Shown here piece by piece: positions 47,353-56,511 of a stretch of DNA of 64,000 nt. How positions within the stretch are numbered: the first letter of the stretch is position 1; each line of letters begins with the position of its first letter. The position numbers and the translations under genes were made by a program. Source of the stretch: Salinicola endophyticus (GTDB lineage Bacteria; Pseudomonadota; Gammaproteobacteria; Pseudomonadales; Halomonadaceae); the NCBI RefSeq assembly GCF_003206575.1, contig NZ_PZJO01000005.1, positions 33,476-97,475 on the forward strand, written 5' to 3'. The notes under the pieces were generated by a model, which did not search any database, had not been told where the DNA came from, and saw nothing but the letters and a program-made list of their open reading frames with translations.

Positions 47353-48173
47353 TGGCGCGGGGTCCCCAGCGCGAACGGCCGCGCAAGTCGCGGCCCACGC
47401 CGGAGCGCCCGCGCACCCCCGACGGTCTCGAGCCGGTCTACGGTGTGCACGCGGTCCGCGCGCTGTTCGCGCGTGATCAGCCGCCGCGGGTGCTGTGGGT
47501 CCAGCAGGGGCACGCCGAGCAGCGCCTCGACGACCTGCTGGCCCAGGCGCATGCCGCCGGCTGCGAGCTGAAGCGGGTGACGCGCGAAGTGCTGGATGCG
47601 CTGTCGGGGCCGGCGGCGCACCAGGGGGTGGTCGGTTTCTGCCCGCCGCTGGTGGCCGAGAACGAGACTGCGCTGTGGTGGCGGCTGGAGCAGTGGCAGG
47701 AGGAGACGCCGCCGCTGCTGCTGATCCTCGATGGCATCACCGATCCGCACAACCTCGGTGCCTGTCTGCGCAGTGCGGATGCGGCCGGCGTGCACGGAGT
47801 GATCGTGCCCAAGGACAAGTCGGCACCGCTCAATGCCACGGTGCGCAAGGTCGCCTGCGGCGCGGCGGAGAGCGTCCCGGTGTTCCAGGTGACCAACCTG
47901 GCGCGCTGCCTGGAGAAGCTCAAGCAGCAGGGGGTGTGGATCACCGGTACCGCCGGCGAGGCCGACACGCTGCTGTTCGAGGCCGATTTCAGCGGCCCCT
48001 GCGCGCTGGTGATGGGCGCCGAGGGCAAGGGCATGCGGCGCCTCACCCGGGAGGCGTGCGATGGGCTGGTCAAGCTGCCGATGCAGGGGCAGGTGACCAG
48101 TCTCAATGTCTCCGTTGCCGCCGGGGTGTGTCTGTTCGAGGTGGTACGCCAGCGCCACACCGCCCAAGGTTGA
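47352..48173 (+). CDS. rlmB: 23S rRNA (guanosine-2251-2'-O)-methyltransferase RlmB
   Basis: SPOUT-class (TrmH) methyltransferase acting on G2251 of 23S rRNA. 273 residues: a basic extension (1-20), the L30e-like substrate-binding domain ([21 protein letters not shown]), then the knotted SAM domain with [39 protein letters not shown] and the ending [21 protein letters not shown]; these are the three classic SpoU motifs. The start overlaps the rnr stop by one base. A short GC hairpin (48182-48198) follows the stop. The rnr-rlmB pairing is widely conserved. Confidence 0.95.
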   Translation: MARGPQRERPRKSRPTPERPRTPDGLEPVYGVHAVRALFARDQPPRVLWVQQGHAEQRLDDLLAQAHAAGCELKRVTREVLDALSGPAAHQGVVGFCPPLVAENETALWWRLEQWQEETPPLLLILDGITDPHNLGACLRSADAAGVHGVIVPKDKSAPLNATVRKVACGAAESVPVFQVTNLARCLEKLKQQGVWITGTAGEADTLLFEADFSGPCALVMGAEGKGMRRLTREACDGLVKLPMQGQVTSLNVSVAAGVCLFEVVRQRHTAQG

Positions 48174-48504
48174 GGCCGATTCCCGCTGCGCCAGCGGGTC
48201 TCGGTACGCATGTCGCCGCTGTACCCGCTCTTCGATGTGCCATCTCCGGTCCGCTATCTTTGCCGACACCACGGCGTCAGCGGTTGCGCATGGCTGCCTC
48301 GATCTCTACAATTACGCGGTTCTGTGGGCAGGCTCTGCTCGCAGAGCCGCGCTCGTGCGTTCCGGCAACGGAGCGGCGAGGCGTTCACAGGTCCGAATAT
48401 CCGGCGCGTGGCAGGCTTGCGCGATCCGGAATCGACTCCTTGCTTCTCGCGGTGCGCGTTACCGCGATCACCCCGCAGAAGCTGCCAAACCGAAAGGAGC
48501 TAAC
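48174..48504 (+). other. rlmB-rpsF intergenic leader region
   Basis: 331 bases. It has a hairpin CCCGCTG/CAGCGGG (48182-48198) just after rlmB, then the rpsF promoter (48284-48312), then a ~190-base leader with a perfect 8-bp hairpin GGCTCTGC/GCAGAGCC (48331-48348). Further leader sequence around 48398-48432 has two CCGG blocks enclosing GCGCG/CGCGA. rpsF leaders often carry an RNA element bound by the S6:S18 dimer; whether this one does cannot be settled by eye. Confidence 0.5.
48284..48312 (+). promoter_or_regulatory. Promoter of the rpsF-rpsR-rplI operon
   Basis: TTGCGC (48284-48289), 17-base spacer, TACAAT (48307-48312). It is the best sigma-70 match in the region and leaves a leader of about 185 bases before rpsF. 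Confidence 0.7.
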
Positions 48505-48918
48505 ATGCGTCACTACGAAATCGTGTTCATGGTCCACCCGGACCAGAGCGAGCAGGTTCCGGCCATGGTCGAGCGCTACACCAGCCTCGTCACCGAAAAC
48601 GGCGGCACCGTGCATCGTCTCGAAGATTGGGGCCGTCGCCACCTGGCCTACCCGATCAACAAGATCCACAAGGCGCACTACGTGCTGATGAATGTCGAGT
48701 GCAGCGGCGAGACCCTCGACGAGATCGAGAACATCTTCCGCTTCAACGACGCCATCATCCGCAGCATGATCGTGCGCAACAAGGAAGCCGTCACCGAAGC
48801 ATCGCCGATGATGAAGCCGGCCGACGACAAGGGCAGCCGTCGTCGTGACGACAAGTCCTCCGAGCGTGGCGACCGTGAGCGTTCCGAGCGTTCCGAAACC
48901 GCTACCGAAGCCAACTGA
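48505..48918 (+). CDS. rpsF: 30S ribosomal protein S6
   Basis: Ribosomal protein of the 30S platform that binds with S18. 137 residues: ferredoxin-like core [43 protein letters not shown], then an acidic/basic C-terminal tail ([19 protein letters not shown]...) typical of gammaproteobacterial S6, where glutamate residues may be added post-translationally. AAAGGAG precedes ATG 48505; upstream codons in frame are not S6-like. rpsR starts 23 bases downstream and no priB lies between, as in Pseudomonas. Confidence 0.97.
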   Translation: MRHYEIVFMVHPDQSEQVPAMVERYTSLVTENGGTVHRLEDWGRRHLAYPINKIHKAHYVLMNVECSGETLDEIENIFRFNDAIIRSMIVRNKEAVTEASPMMKPADDKGSRRRDDKSSERGDRERSERSETATEAN

Positions 48919-48941
48919 TCACCGCTTGAGGAGAGACTCAC

Positions 48942-49169
48942 ATGGCACGTTTTTTCCGTCGTCGTAAGTTCTGCCGCTTCACCGCCGAAGGCGTGAAGTA
49001 CATCGACTACAAAGACATCGATACGCTGAAAGCCTACGTCACCGAAACCGGCAAGATCGTTCCCAGCCGTATTACCGGTACCCATGCGCGTTACCAGCGT
49101 CAGCTGTCTACCGCCATCAAGCGCGCGCGCTACCTGGCACTGCTGCCGTACTCCGACAGCCACCAATAA
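48942..49169 (+). CDS. rpsR: 30S ribosomal protein S18
   Basis: 75 residues, the standard S18 length: [20 protein letters not shown], then [20 protein letters not shown] and the highly conserved [20 protein letters not shown]. It forms a heterodimer with S6 on the small-subunit platform. Preceded by GAGGAGAG. The single Cys in the N-terminal RRRKFCRF is the family-typical zinc-type remnant. Confidence 0.98.
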   Translation: MARFFRRRKFCRFTAEGVKYIDYKDIDTLKAYVTETGKIVPSRITGTHARYQRQLSTAIKRARYLALLPYSDSHQ

Positions 49170-49198
49170 TCCGGCCCGGATAACCATAGCGAGGCGTC

Positions 49199-50050
49199 AT
49201 GCTGGGACTGGCCCGTTGGATCATGCGCGGTACGCCGCAGGCGGTGGGTGTGGCAGCGCTGACGGCGCTGGTGCCCTGGCTGTTCTGGTTCAGTGCCGCG
49301 GTCGCCGGGCTGGTTACGCTGAGGCGTGGCCTCACTAGCGCCGCGCCGGTGCTGGTCGCCGCCGCCATCCCCGCCGGCTGGTGGTGGATGGAGGGCGACT
49401 CGGTGCCGCTGGCGAGCATTCTGCTGGTGGCGCTGATGGCCACCGTGCTGCGGGCGCGCCTGCGCTGGACCGATACCCTGCTCGCCGGTACCGCGGTCTG
49501 CATGGTGCTGGTCCATCTGGGCATCTTCGTGCCCGCCGGCGGTGCCGGCCCGCTGCTCGACGAGCTGCGGCGCAGCTCGACCGAGGTCTCCAGCATGCTG
49601 GATCGGCTCTCGGCCCAGGGCGTGGACACCCAGCAGATGGCCGCACTGGTCATCGGCGGGGTCACCGGCCTGGTGGTGCTGATGGTGAGCATCGGCTGTC
49701 TGGCCCTGGCCCGGAGCTGGCAGGCGGGGCTTTACAACCCCGGCGGGTTCCGCGAGGAGTTTCACTCGTTGAAACTCTCGCGCGGGCAGCTGGCGCTGCT
49801 GATCGGCGCCACTGCCCTGGGCATGCTGCTGGCGGTGCCCGCCGCCAGCCTGCTGGCCTGGGTACCGCTGCTGGTGGCTGGCGTGGCGCTGGTTCATGGT
49901 TTGATCGGTTTGAAGGGAATGAGCGGGTTCTGGCTGGTCGGTTTCTATGCGTTGCTGCTGACTACCTGGCCCACGATTTTGATTGTACTGCTGTTGGCAC
50001 TGGTGGATACCTTCGCGGATTTTCGCGGTCGCCTGACACGCAGTGATTGA
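49199..50050 (+). CDS. DUF2232-type integral membrane protein
   Basis: 283 residues with about eight hydrophobic segments spread along the chain (for example [82 protein letters not shown]). Pseudomonads carry an equivalent gene at this exact place between rpsR and rplI, so the position is conserved. Function unknown. The motif [15 protein letters not shown] in a cytoplasmic loop is a recognisable family feature. GCGAGG precedes the ATG; rplI begins 16 bases after the stop, so it is co-transcribed with ribosomal protein genes. Confidence 0.85.
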   Translation: MLGLARWIMRGTPQAVGVAALTALVPWLFWFSAAVAGLVTLRRGLTSAAPVLVAAAIPAGWWWMEGDSVPLASILLVALMATVLRARLRWTDTLLAGTAVCMVLVHLGIFVPAGGAGPLLDELRRSSTEVSSMLDRLSAQGVDTQQMAALVIGGVTGLVVLMVSIGCLALARSWQAGLYNPGGFREEFHSLKLSRGQLALLIGATALGMLLAVPAASLLAWVPLLVAGVALVHGLIGLKGMSGFWLVGFYALLLTTWPTILIVLLLALVDTFADFRGRLTRSD

Positions 50051-50066
50051 CGAGAGGTTCACGAGA

Positions 50067-50513
50067 ATGGAAGTCATTCTGCTCGATAACATCGGCAAGC
50101 TTGGCGAACTGGGTGACAAGGTCACCGTCAAGCCCGGTTACGGCCGCAACTACCTGGTGCCCTACGGCCTCGCCGTGCCGGCCACCAAGGACAACGTCGC
50201 CGCGTTCGAATCCCAGCGTGCCGAGCTCGAAGCTCAGGCCGCCGAGCGCAAGGCGGAAGCCGAAAGCCGTGCCGAACAGCTGTCCGAAATCGAACTGTCG
50301 CTGGTCGCCAAAGCTGGCGACGAAGGCAAGCTGTTCGGTTCCATCGGTCCGCGCGACCTGGCCGAAGCGCTGGTCCAGGCCGGTCTCGACGTCGCCAAGA
50401 GCGAAGTGCGCATGCCGGAAGGTCCGATTCGCCAGACCGGCGAATACGACATCGCGCTGCAGCTGCACGCCGAAGTCAGCACCAGCGTCCGCGTCGTGGT
50501 GGTTGCCGAGTAA
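50067..50513 (+). CDS. rplI: 50S ribosomal protein L9
   Basis: 148 residues, usual L9 length. N-terminal RNA-binding domain [32 protein letters not shown], long connecting helix ([22 protein letters not shown]) and C-terminal domain ([15 protein letters not shown], then [10 protein letters not shown]). It binds 23S rRNA at the L1 side and limits frameshifting. ATG 50067 follows CGAGAGGTTCACGAGA. A strong terminator follows 25 bases after the stop, ending the operon. Confidence 0.97.
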   Translation: MEVILLDNIGKLGELGDKVTVKPGYGRNYLVPYGLAVPATKDNVAAFESQRAELEAQAAERKAEAESRAEQLSEIELSLVAKAGDEGKLFGSIGPRDLAEALVQAGLDVAKSEVRMPEGPIRQTGEYDIALQLHAEVSTSVRVVVVAE

Positions 50514-50538
50514 TCGGTTTTCCCGCGCAGCGATGCTC

Positions 50539-50574
50539 AAGGCACGTGGGGCCCAGGCCCCACGTGCCTTTTTT
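50539..50574 (+). terminator. Strong rho-independent terminator after rplI
   Basis: A 14-bp perfect stem (AAGGCACGTGGGGC at 50539-50552 with its complement at 50557-50570, loop CCAG) running into a run of six T. It separates the ribosomal protein operon from dnaB. Confidence 0.92.
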
Positions 50575-50700
50575 GATGGGTGCGTGTTCCACACGATCGG
50601 CACGCCCGAGCGGCGCCGGCGAGCGTGGCGAGTCGCGGCGCCGGCTGGGTAGAATGTGCGGCAAATGACGGCAGCGAATTGTCGAGGGTGATGGCCAGGC

Positions 50701-52086
50701 ATGAACGAACGCGTCGATAACGATCAAGAGACGGCCAAGCTCAAGCTGCCACCGCACTCGCTGGAGGCGGAGCAGTCGGTACTGGGCGGGCTGATGCTCG
50801 ACAACTCCAGCTGGGACACCGTCTCCGAGCGGCTGGTGGCGGATGACTTCTATCGTCAGGAGCACCGGCTCACCTACAACGCCATGGCAGAGCTGGCCGA
50901 GGCGACCCAGCCGCTAGACGTGGTCACCCTGTCGGAAGCGCTGGAGCGGCGCGATCAGCTCGAAAGTGTCGGTGGCCTGGCCTATCTGGCGGAGCTGGCG
51001 CGCAATACGCCCTCGGCGGGCAACATTCGTGCCTATGCCGATATCGTGCGCGAGCGGGCCACCCTGCGCAAATTGATCCAGGCCTCGCGGCAGATCGCCG
51101 ACAGCGCCTACTCGCCGGATGGGCGCGCCTCTGACGAGCTGGTCAACGAGGCCGAGCGGCTGGTGTTCCAGATCAGCGAGTCGCGGCCCAAGTTCGGCGG
51201 CCCTCAGGGCATGAGCCAGCTGTTGACCAAGGCGGTCGATCGCATCGACGAGCTGTTCAACATGAAGGGCCAGATGACCGGCATCTCGACCGGCTTCCGC
51301 GACCTCGACGAGATGACCTCGGGGCTGCAGCCTTCGGATCTGGTGATCATTGCCGGGCGCCCGTCGATGGGTAAGACCACCTTCGCCATGAACCTGGTCG
51401 AGCATGCGGTGGTCGCCGGTGACAAGCCGGTGATCGTCTTCTCGATGGAGATGCCGGCGGAGTCGCTGATGCTGCGTATGTTGTCGTCGCTGGGGCGCAT
51501 CGACCAGACCCGGGTCAGGACCGGCCAGCTCGAGGACGAGGATTGGCCGCGACTGACCTCGGCGGTCAACCTGCTCAAGGACAAGCAGCTGTTCATCGAC
51601 GACACCCCGGCGCTGTCGCCCAACGAGCTGCGTTCGCGGGTGCGTCGAATCGCCCGCGAGCACGGCAATGTCGGTCTGGTGATGATCGACTATCTGCAGC
51701 TGATGCAGGTGCCGGGGCTGTCCGAGAACCGCACCGCGGAGATCTCCGAGATATCGCGCTCGCTCAAGGGCGTGGCCAAGGAGTTCAACTGCCCGGTGGT
51801 GTCGCTGTCGCAGCTCAACCGCTCGCTCGAGCAGCGCCCCAACAAGCGCCCGGTGATGTCGGACCTGCGTGAATCCGGCGCCATCGAGCAGGACGCCGAC
51901 GTCATCGCCTTCGTCTACCGCGACGAGGTCTACAATAGCGATAATCCCGACAACAAGGGGCTGGCCGAGCTGATCATCGGCAAGCAGCGTAACGGTCCCA
52001 TCGGGACCGTGCACATGGCGTTCATCGGCAAGTACACGCGGTTCGAGGATCTGGCCCCGGACAGCTACGGCCAGCATTACGAGTAA
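50701..52086 (+). CDS. dnaB: Replicative DNA helicase DnaB
   Basis: Hexameric 5'-3' helicase of the replication fork. 461 residues: N-terminal domain (LPPHSLEAEQSVLGGLMLDN), linker, then the RecA-like motor domain with Walker A (IIAGRPSMGKTTFAMNL), FSMEMPAESLMLRMLSSL, Walker B region (VGLVMIDYLQLMQ), and SQLNRSLEQRPNKRPVMSDLRESGAIEQ. There is no intein. ATG 50701 begins MNERVDNDQETAKLKLPP. The promoter must lie in the 125 bases after the rplI terminator. A small conserved gene follows 28 bases downstream. Confidence 0.97.
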   Translation: MNERVDNDQETAKLKLPPHSLEAEQSVLGGLMLDNSSWDTVSERLVADDFYRQEHRLTYNAMAELAEATQPLDVVTLSEALERRDQLESVGGLAYLAELARNTPSAGNIRAYADIVRERATLRKLIQASRQIADSAYSPDGRASDELVNEAERLVFQISESRPKFGGPQGMSQLLTKAVDRIDELFNMKGQMTGISTGFRDLDEMTSGLQPSDLVIIAGRPSMGKTTFAMNLVEHAVVAGDKPVIVFSMEMPAESLMLRMLSSLGRIDQTRVRTGQLEDEDWPRLTSAVNLLKDKQLFIDDTPALSPNELRSRVRRIAREHGNVGLVMIDYLQLMQVPGLSENRTAEISEISRSLKGVAKEFNCPVVSLSQLNRSLEQRPNKRPVMSDLRESGAIEQDADVIAFVYRDEVYNSDNPDNKGLAELIIGKQRNGPIGTVHMAFIGKYTRFEDLAPDSYGQHYE

Positions 52087-52114
52087 CGCATCACAGGTTT
52101 GAGGAGTCAAAGCG

Positions 52115-52408
52115 ATGGCAGGCGGTTTTCAGCGCGGGCGGCGTCAACGCGTCCCCAAGATCGAGGTTCGCGGACAACTGGAAAAGCTCGAGCGCGAAGG
52201 GCCGTTCAAGGAGTGGCTGGGGATGCCGGATCTCTACCGGCACTGGCTGACCGTGGATGGTGAGCTCTACAGCTATCAGACCGAGGATGCGGAGCTGCCG
52301 GTGGTGGTGGGCGACCGCGTGGTGTTCCGCTACAAGGAAGCCAAGGCGGGACGCTGGATCGACCGCAACTCCCTGGGCAAGGCGATCGACCCCGCCGACT
52401 ACCAGTAA
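52115..52408 (+). CDS. Hypothetical protein downstream of dnaB
   Basis: 97 residues, very basic at the start (MAGGFQRGRRQRVPKIEVRG) then mixed. TVDGELYSYQTEDAELPVVVGDRVVFRYKEAKAGRWID looks like a small beta-barrel (OB- or SH3-like) fold, which together with the basic tail suggests nucleic-acid or ribosome contact; this is inference. GAGGAG lies ten bases before the ATG, and the 28-base gap suggests co-transcription with dnaB. I do not recognise a named family. Confidence 0.7.
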   Translation: MAGGFQRGRRQRVPKIEVRGQLEKLEREGPFKEWLGMPDLYRHWLTVDGELYSYQTEDAELPVVVGDRVVFRYKEAKAGRWIDRNSLGKAIDPADYQ

Positions 52409-52545
52409 GTGTTGCGCTAGCGTCCCCCGGAGCCGCGCCGCGCGCCCGGCGTGGCTGCGGTGCTGGCCGGCAGGCCTGTTGTCATTGCACTGTCATGCGT
52501 CGCTGTCACGCTGCTGGGCATGACACCGCTGCCACACTGACCGGC

Positions 52546-54312
52546 ATGAACAACACCGATGCTGCCGTTTTGGCGCTTCGACGCCTGCTTGAGACGCGCG
52601 AGCTGGGCATGCACTTCCAGCCGATCGTCAGCGTGCCTGCGGGGCGGGTGCTGGGCTATGAGGCACTGGCCCTTGGCCCTTATGGCGCGCCCTGCGACTC
52701 ACCCCTACCGCTGTTCCAGGCCGCACGCGCAGCCGGCGAGCTAGCGTCGCTGGAGCAGCTCTGCCGTGAGCGTGCGGTCGAGGAGTGGGTCGCCACCGGG
52801 CTCAGCGAGTTGCTGTTTCTCAACGTCGCGCCCGAAGTCCTGGTCGACCCTTCACACATCAGCGGCCAGACGGTGGAGCTACTCGCCGTCCACGGCCTGA
52901 GCCCGCCGCAGATCGTGATCGAGATCACCGAGCAGTCGTCAGGGGTCGATCCCGACCTGATGGCGGATGCCGCCCGGCACTATCAGGCGATGGGTTTCGC
53001 CATCGCCCTGGACGATCTCGGCGATGGCTATGCCGGGCTGCGCCTGTGGTCGCAGCTCAATCCCGACTACGTCAAGCTCGACCGCCACTTCGTCAGCAAC
53101 CTGGACCGCGACCGGGTCAAGCGCCGCCTGGTGCGCTCGATCATCGATATCGCCCATAGCCTGGGCAGTCGTGTGGTCGCCGAGGGGGTGGAGCGCGAGG
53201 GCGAGCTAGAGACGCTGCTGGAGCTGGGCGCCGACTTCTACCAGGGCTGGCTCTTCGCCCGGCCCAGCCCGGTGCCGCAGACGACGCGTGCAGCGCTGGA
53301 ATCGCAGCTGAATACGCTGGCCGCGGCGCGGCGTCAGGGCGCTGTGGTGACCGAGATTCGCCGTCTCAGCGTGGCGTTGCCGACGCTCTCCCGCGACCTG
53401 AGCTTGTCCGAGGCGGCGGCCTATTTCAGTCGCCATCCGGACGCCAATGCCCTGGCCGTGGTCGACGAGAGCCAACGGCCGCTCGGCCTGCTCGGACGCC
53501 AACAGCTGATGGCGCTGCTGGGTCGGCGCTACGGCTTCGATCTCCACGGGCGCCAGCCGGTCGAGACGGTGATGCAGACACGGGCGCTGTGCGTGGAGGC
53601 GGGCGAACCGCTCGAGCGGGTCTCGCGCAAGGTGACCGGGCGTGACGAGTCGATGCGCGACGAGGATTTCATCATCACCGATGCCGGTCGCTATCTGGGC
53701 ATCGGTCATGTCATCAATCTGCTGCAGCTGTTTACCGAACAGCAGGTACAGTTGGCGCGTCAGGCCAATCCGCTCACCCAACTGCCGGGCAATCGGCCGA
53801 TTCGCGCCGCCCTCGACCACTATCAGCGGCAGAACACGCCCTTCGTCGCCTGCTATCTCGATCTCGATCACTTCAAGCCGTTCAACGACCGCTTCGGCTA
53901 CGCGCTCGGCGATCAGATGATCCTGACCGTGGCACGGGTGCTGGACGAGTTCGTCGGCGAGGAGGATTTCCTCGGCCATCTCGGCGGTGATGACTTCGTC
54001 CTGCTGCTCGACAGCAGCGCCGACCTGCATCGGCGGCTTGCCGCGCTGCAGCGGGCTTTCGGCGTCGAGAGTCTCAAGCTGCTGCCGGAGGCCGAGCGCC
54101 GCGCCGGCGGCTTCGAGGCCAAGGATCGCTTCGACCAGTGGCGCTTCTTCCCGCACACCCGGCTGTCGATCATCGCGCTGCGGGTACCGACGGATGCTCA
54201 TGTCGACAGCTTCGGCGACCTCTGGAGCCGCTTCAAGAGCGCGGCCAAACGGGCTCCCCATGGCCGCGTGGTGGTGAGCCTGCGGAGGGAGCAGCGCTAT
54301 CCGAAGCGATGA
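52546..54312 (+). CDS. EAL-CBS-GGDEF cyclic-di-GMP signalling protein
   Basis: 588 residues with an unusual order: EAL phosphodiesterase domain first (about 1-240: YEALALGP, LNVAPEVL, IEITEQSS, IALDDLGDGYAG, KLDRHF, VAEGVERE, QGWLFARP), then a CBS pair (about 265-400), then a C-terminal GGDEF-like domain (about 410-560). The EAL metal and lysine residues all appear present, so hydrolysis of c-di-GMP is likely. The GGDEF signature reads GGDDF (about 480-484), so cyclase activity is doubtful. CBS domains may sense adenine nucleotides. ATG 52546 is used; no good ribosome-binding site is visible and ATG 52495 is possible. The gene has its own 85-135 base upstream gap. Confidence 0.87.
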   Translation: MNNTDAAVLALRRLLETRELGMHFQPIVSVPAGRVLGYEALALGPYGAPCDSPLPLFQAARAAGELASLEQLCRERAVEEWVATGLSELLFLNVAPEVLVDPSHISGQTVELLAVHGLSPPQIVIEITEQSSGVDPDLMADAARHYQAMGFAIALDDLGDGYAGLRLWSQLNPDYVKLDRHFVSNLDRDRVKRRLVRSIIDIAHSLGSRVVAEGVEREGELETLLELGADFYQGWLFARPSPVPQTTRAALESQLNTLAAARRQGAVVTEIRRLSVALPTLSRDLSLSEAAAYFSRHPDANALAVVDESQRPLGLLGRQQLMALLGRRYGFDLHGRQPVETVMQTRALCVEAGEPLERVSRKVTGRDESMRDEDFIITDAGRYLGIGHVINLLQLFTEQQVQLARQANPLTQLPGNRPIRAALDHYQRQNTPFVACYLDLDHFKPFNDRFGYALGDQMILTVARVLDEFVGEEDFLGHLGGDDFVLLLDSSADLHRRLAALQRAFGVESLKLLPEAERRAGGFEAKDRFDQWRFFPHTRLSIIALRVPTDAHVDSFGDLWSRFKSAAKRAPHGRVVVSLRREQRYPKR

Positions 54313-54481
54313 CCGGGGTGGCGCTTTTGTACTGCAAACTCCCGCGCTGACATATAGTCTTAACAAAGATCCGACCTAATGGTCAGGATGCGCGAGTCCA
54401 GATGGGCCGCGCGCCAGTCGGGTGTCCAGCAGGGAAGGCTGGACGCCGTATTCGCACATGCAACCCGAACAGGAGGGAACC

Positions 54482-54784
54482 ATGGACCTCAAGGAGCTCG
54501 AACGCTTTTCCCGCGATCACGACAACTTCGAGATTCGCGTCATCGCCCACGCCGGCAGCCGCTTTTACCAGGTGATGGTGGAGCCGGAAGATGGCTCGAC
54601 CCAGGTGCTGACGCGACGCAGCAAACCGATGCTGTTCCGCTCTCTCGACGATGTCTACGGGGAACTCAAGCAGGCCGGTATCCACCGTGCCTATCTCGTT
54701 CAGCAGGTCGCCAACGACGAGATCGTCGGCCACGAGCCGCACTACCACGACCCGCTGCTGTCACGCATGCCGCTGGTCTTCTGA
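54482..54784 (+). CDS. DUF6482 family protein
   Basis: Small cytosolic protein of 100 residues: an N-terminal acidic helix (MDLKELERFSRDHDN), a beta-rich centre (FYQVMVEPEDGSTQVL, PMLFRSLDDVYGELKQAG) and the end HRAYLVQQVANDEIVGHE, which matches the pattern Leu/Val-x-Gln-x5-Asp-Glu-Met/Ile of DUF6482 proteins of pseudomonads and halomonads. No function is known. A perfect AGGAGGGAACC stands before ATG 54482. A TATAGT at 54353-54358 could be the -10 of its own promoter. It converges on the photolyase gene across a hairpin. Confidence 0.7.
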   Translation: MDLKELERFSRDHDNFEIRVIAHAGSRFYQVMVEPEDGSTQVLTRRSKPMLFRSLDDVYGELKQAGIHRAYLVQQVANDEIVGHEPHYHDPLLSRMPLVF

Positions 54785-54853
54785 GCGCTTACTCGCGCCA
54801 TCCCCGGCGCTGAATCCGCGCCTCGATCCCAACCAACCGACGCTTCATCCACA

Positions 54854-54892
54854 CACCGCGGCAAGTCGACGAGGACTTGCCTGATAGCGGTG
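54854..54892. terminator. Bidirectional hairpin between DUF6482 and photolyase genes
   Basis: An 8-bp stem GGCAAGTC/GACTTGCC (54860-54867 with 54874-54881) extended by CACCGC/GCGGTG (54854-54859 with 54887-54892) across a five-base bulge. It lies between converging genes; it lacks a T-run, so its role as terminator is inferred from position. Confidence 0.5.
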
Positions 54893-54905
54893 TCGTGCCT
54901 TTGCA

Positions 54906-56480
54906 TCAGCGGCGCTGGTAGCCCTCGGCATGCTCGCCGCGGCCATACGGCTTCTCACTGTCCAGTCGATCCAGAAAGGCCTGCGCCTGCGCCAGGATCG
55001 CCTCTTGGCGTGTCGGCTGCATCTTGTCCCAACTGCCATAGATCAGTTTCATGCGCTGATGGTCCTTGAGCTGCGCGCGGTGGGTCTCCAGAAAATGCCA
55101 GTAGAGACTGTTGAACGGGCAGGCGTCGTCGCCGGTCACCTGCTTGACGTCGTAGCGGCAGTGGCGGCAGTGATCCGACATGCGATCGATATACTTGCCC
55201 GAAGCGCAGTAGGGTTTGGAGCCGAGATAGCCGCCGTCGGCGTAGAGGGTCATGCCGAGGGTGTTGGGCAGCTCGACCCACTCGAAGGCGTCGGCGTAGA
55301 CCGCCAGGTACCAGTCGCACAGGGCGGCGGGGGAGACACCGCACAGCAGGGCGAAGTTGCCGGTGACCATCAGGCGCTGGATATGGTGCGCATAGGCGTT
55401 GTCGCGGGTCATCTCGATCGCCCGCTGCAGGCAGCGCAGATCGGTCTCACCGTGCCAGTAGAAGGCTGGCAGGCCGCGTCGGGCGTTGAGCCGGTTCTCC
55501 TGCTTGTAGCCGGGCATACGCTGCCAGTAGATGCCGCGTACGTATTCGCGCCAGCCGAGAAGCTGGCGGATGAAGCCCTCGGCGGCGTTGATCGGCGCGT
55601 GCCCCTCCTGCCATGCCGCTGCCACCGCCTCGCAGACCTCCCGGGGCGAGAGCAGGCCGATGTTCATGGCGGCGGCGAGGCGCGAGTGGTAGAGCAGCGG
55701 CTCGCTGTCGCTGATGGCGTCCTGATAGGTGCCGAAGTCGGCCAGCGCATGGTCGATGAAGTGGCGCAGGTCGCCCAGCGCCTGGCGCCGTGTCACCGCC
55801 CAGTTGAAGTCTTCCAGGGTGCCGAAATGATCGCCGAAGTGGGTCGATACCTGCTCGGCCACCGCCCGGGTGGTGGCGTCCATACGGTGGCGCGGTGGGG
55901 TGGGGAAGTCGAGATCGTCGGCGATCGGCGCTCGGTTGTCGTGATCGAAGTTCCACTGGCCTCCGGCCGGTTCGCCTGCGCACATCAGCAGCCCGGTCTG
56001 CTTGCGCAGATGGCGGTAGAAATCCTCCATGCGACAGCGCTTGCGCCCCGCCAGCCACTGCCCGAACGCCTCGATCGAACAGTAGAAGCGGTTGTCTGGA
56101 TAGAGCCGCCAGCGGGTGCCGCGACGCTGGATGCGCTCGAACAACCGCCACTCGCCGGGGTGAGTGACACGAATCTCGTCGCAGGCATAGGCGTCGGCCA
56201 GGCGCTCCGCCTCGTCGAGCAGGTCGTGGCGGTTGTCGTCGTCATCGAGGGTGCTGTAGTGCACCTGATACCCTTTGTCGCGCAGGGTGTCGGCGAAGTG
56301 ACGCATCGCCGATAATAGCATCACGATCTTCTGCGGGTGGTGCGGCACGTACTCGCCCTCGGCGCGGACCTCGCACAGGGCGATGACTGCCTCCTCCGGC
56401 GCCTGGGCGAGGACGTCGAGCGTCTCGCTGAGCTGGTCTCCGAGTATCAGGATCAGGGGGCGCGACATGATGTTATCCAT
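54906..56480 (-). CDS. phrB: Iron-sulfur cryptochrome/photolyase (FeS-BCP, PhrB-like (6-4) photolyase)
   Basis: 524-residue flavoprotein of the bacterial (6-4) photolyase/cryptochrome group. N-terminal antenna domain (PLILILGDQLSETLDVLAQA) and C-terminal FAD domain (FIRQLLGWREYVRGIYW, YAHHIQRLMVTGNFALL, WYLAVYADAFEWVELPN). Four cysteines fit the 4Fe-4S pattern of PhrB: ALLCGV, then CRHC and GDDAC with spacing C-x2-C-x12-C. These enzymes repair (6-4) photoproducts in light and bind a lumazine antenna. ATG 56480 is used; a second Met four codons later is possible. The upstream sequence is A/T-rich with an inverted repeat. Confidence 0.92.
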   Translation of the reverse strand: MDNIMSRPLILILGDQLSETLDVLAQAPEEAVIALCEVRAEGEYVPHHPQKIVMLLSAMRHFADTLRDKGYQVHYSTLDDDDNRHDLLDEAERLADAYACDEIRVTHPGEWRLFERIQRRGTRWRLYPDNRFYCSIEAFGQWLAGRKRCRMEDFYRHLRKQTGLLMCAGEPAGGQWNFDHDNRAPIADDLDFPTPPRHRMDATTRAVAEQVSTHFGDHFGTLEDFNWAVTRRQALGDLRHFIDHALADFGTYQDAISDSEPLLYHSRLAAAMNIGLLSPREVCEAVAAAWQEGHAPINAAEGFIRQLLGWREYVRGIYWQRMPGYKQENRLNARRGLPAFYWHGETDLRCLQRAIEMTRDNAYAHHIQRLMVTGNFALLCGVSPAALCDWYLAVYADAFEWVELPNTLGMTLYADGGYLGSKPYCASGKYIDRMSDHCRHCRYDVKQVTGDDACPFNSLYWHFLETHRAQLKDHQRMKLIYGSWDKMQPTRQEAILAQAQAFLDRLDSEKPYGRGEHAEGYQRR

Positions 56481-56481
56481 G

Positions 56482-56511
56482 ACTTATACACATTATGTTA
56501 ATCGTATAAGT
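56482..56511 (-). promoter_or_regulatory. Inverted repeat at the photolyase promoter
   Basis: Perfect 8-bp arms ACTTATAC (56482-56489) and GTATAAGT (56504-56511) are separated by 14 bases, within an A/T-rich block immediately upstream of the photolyase start. The placement suits an operator overlapping promoter and ribosome-binding site. Light-responsive MerR-type regulators commonly control such genes, but none is in this window. Confidence 0.5.
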
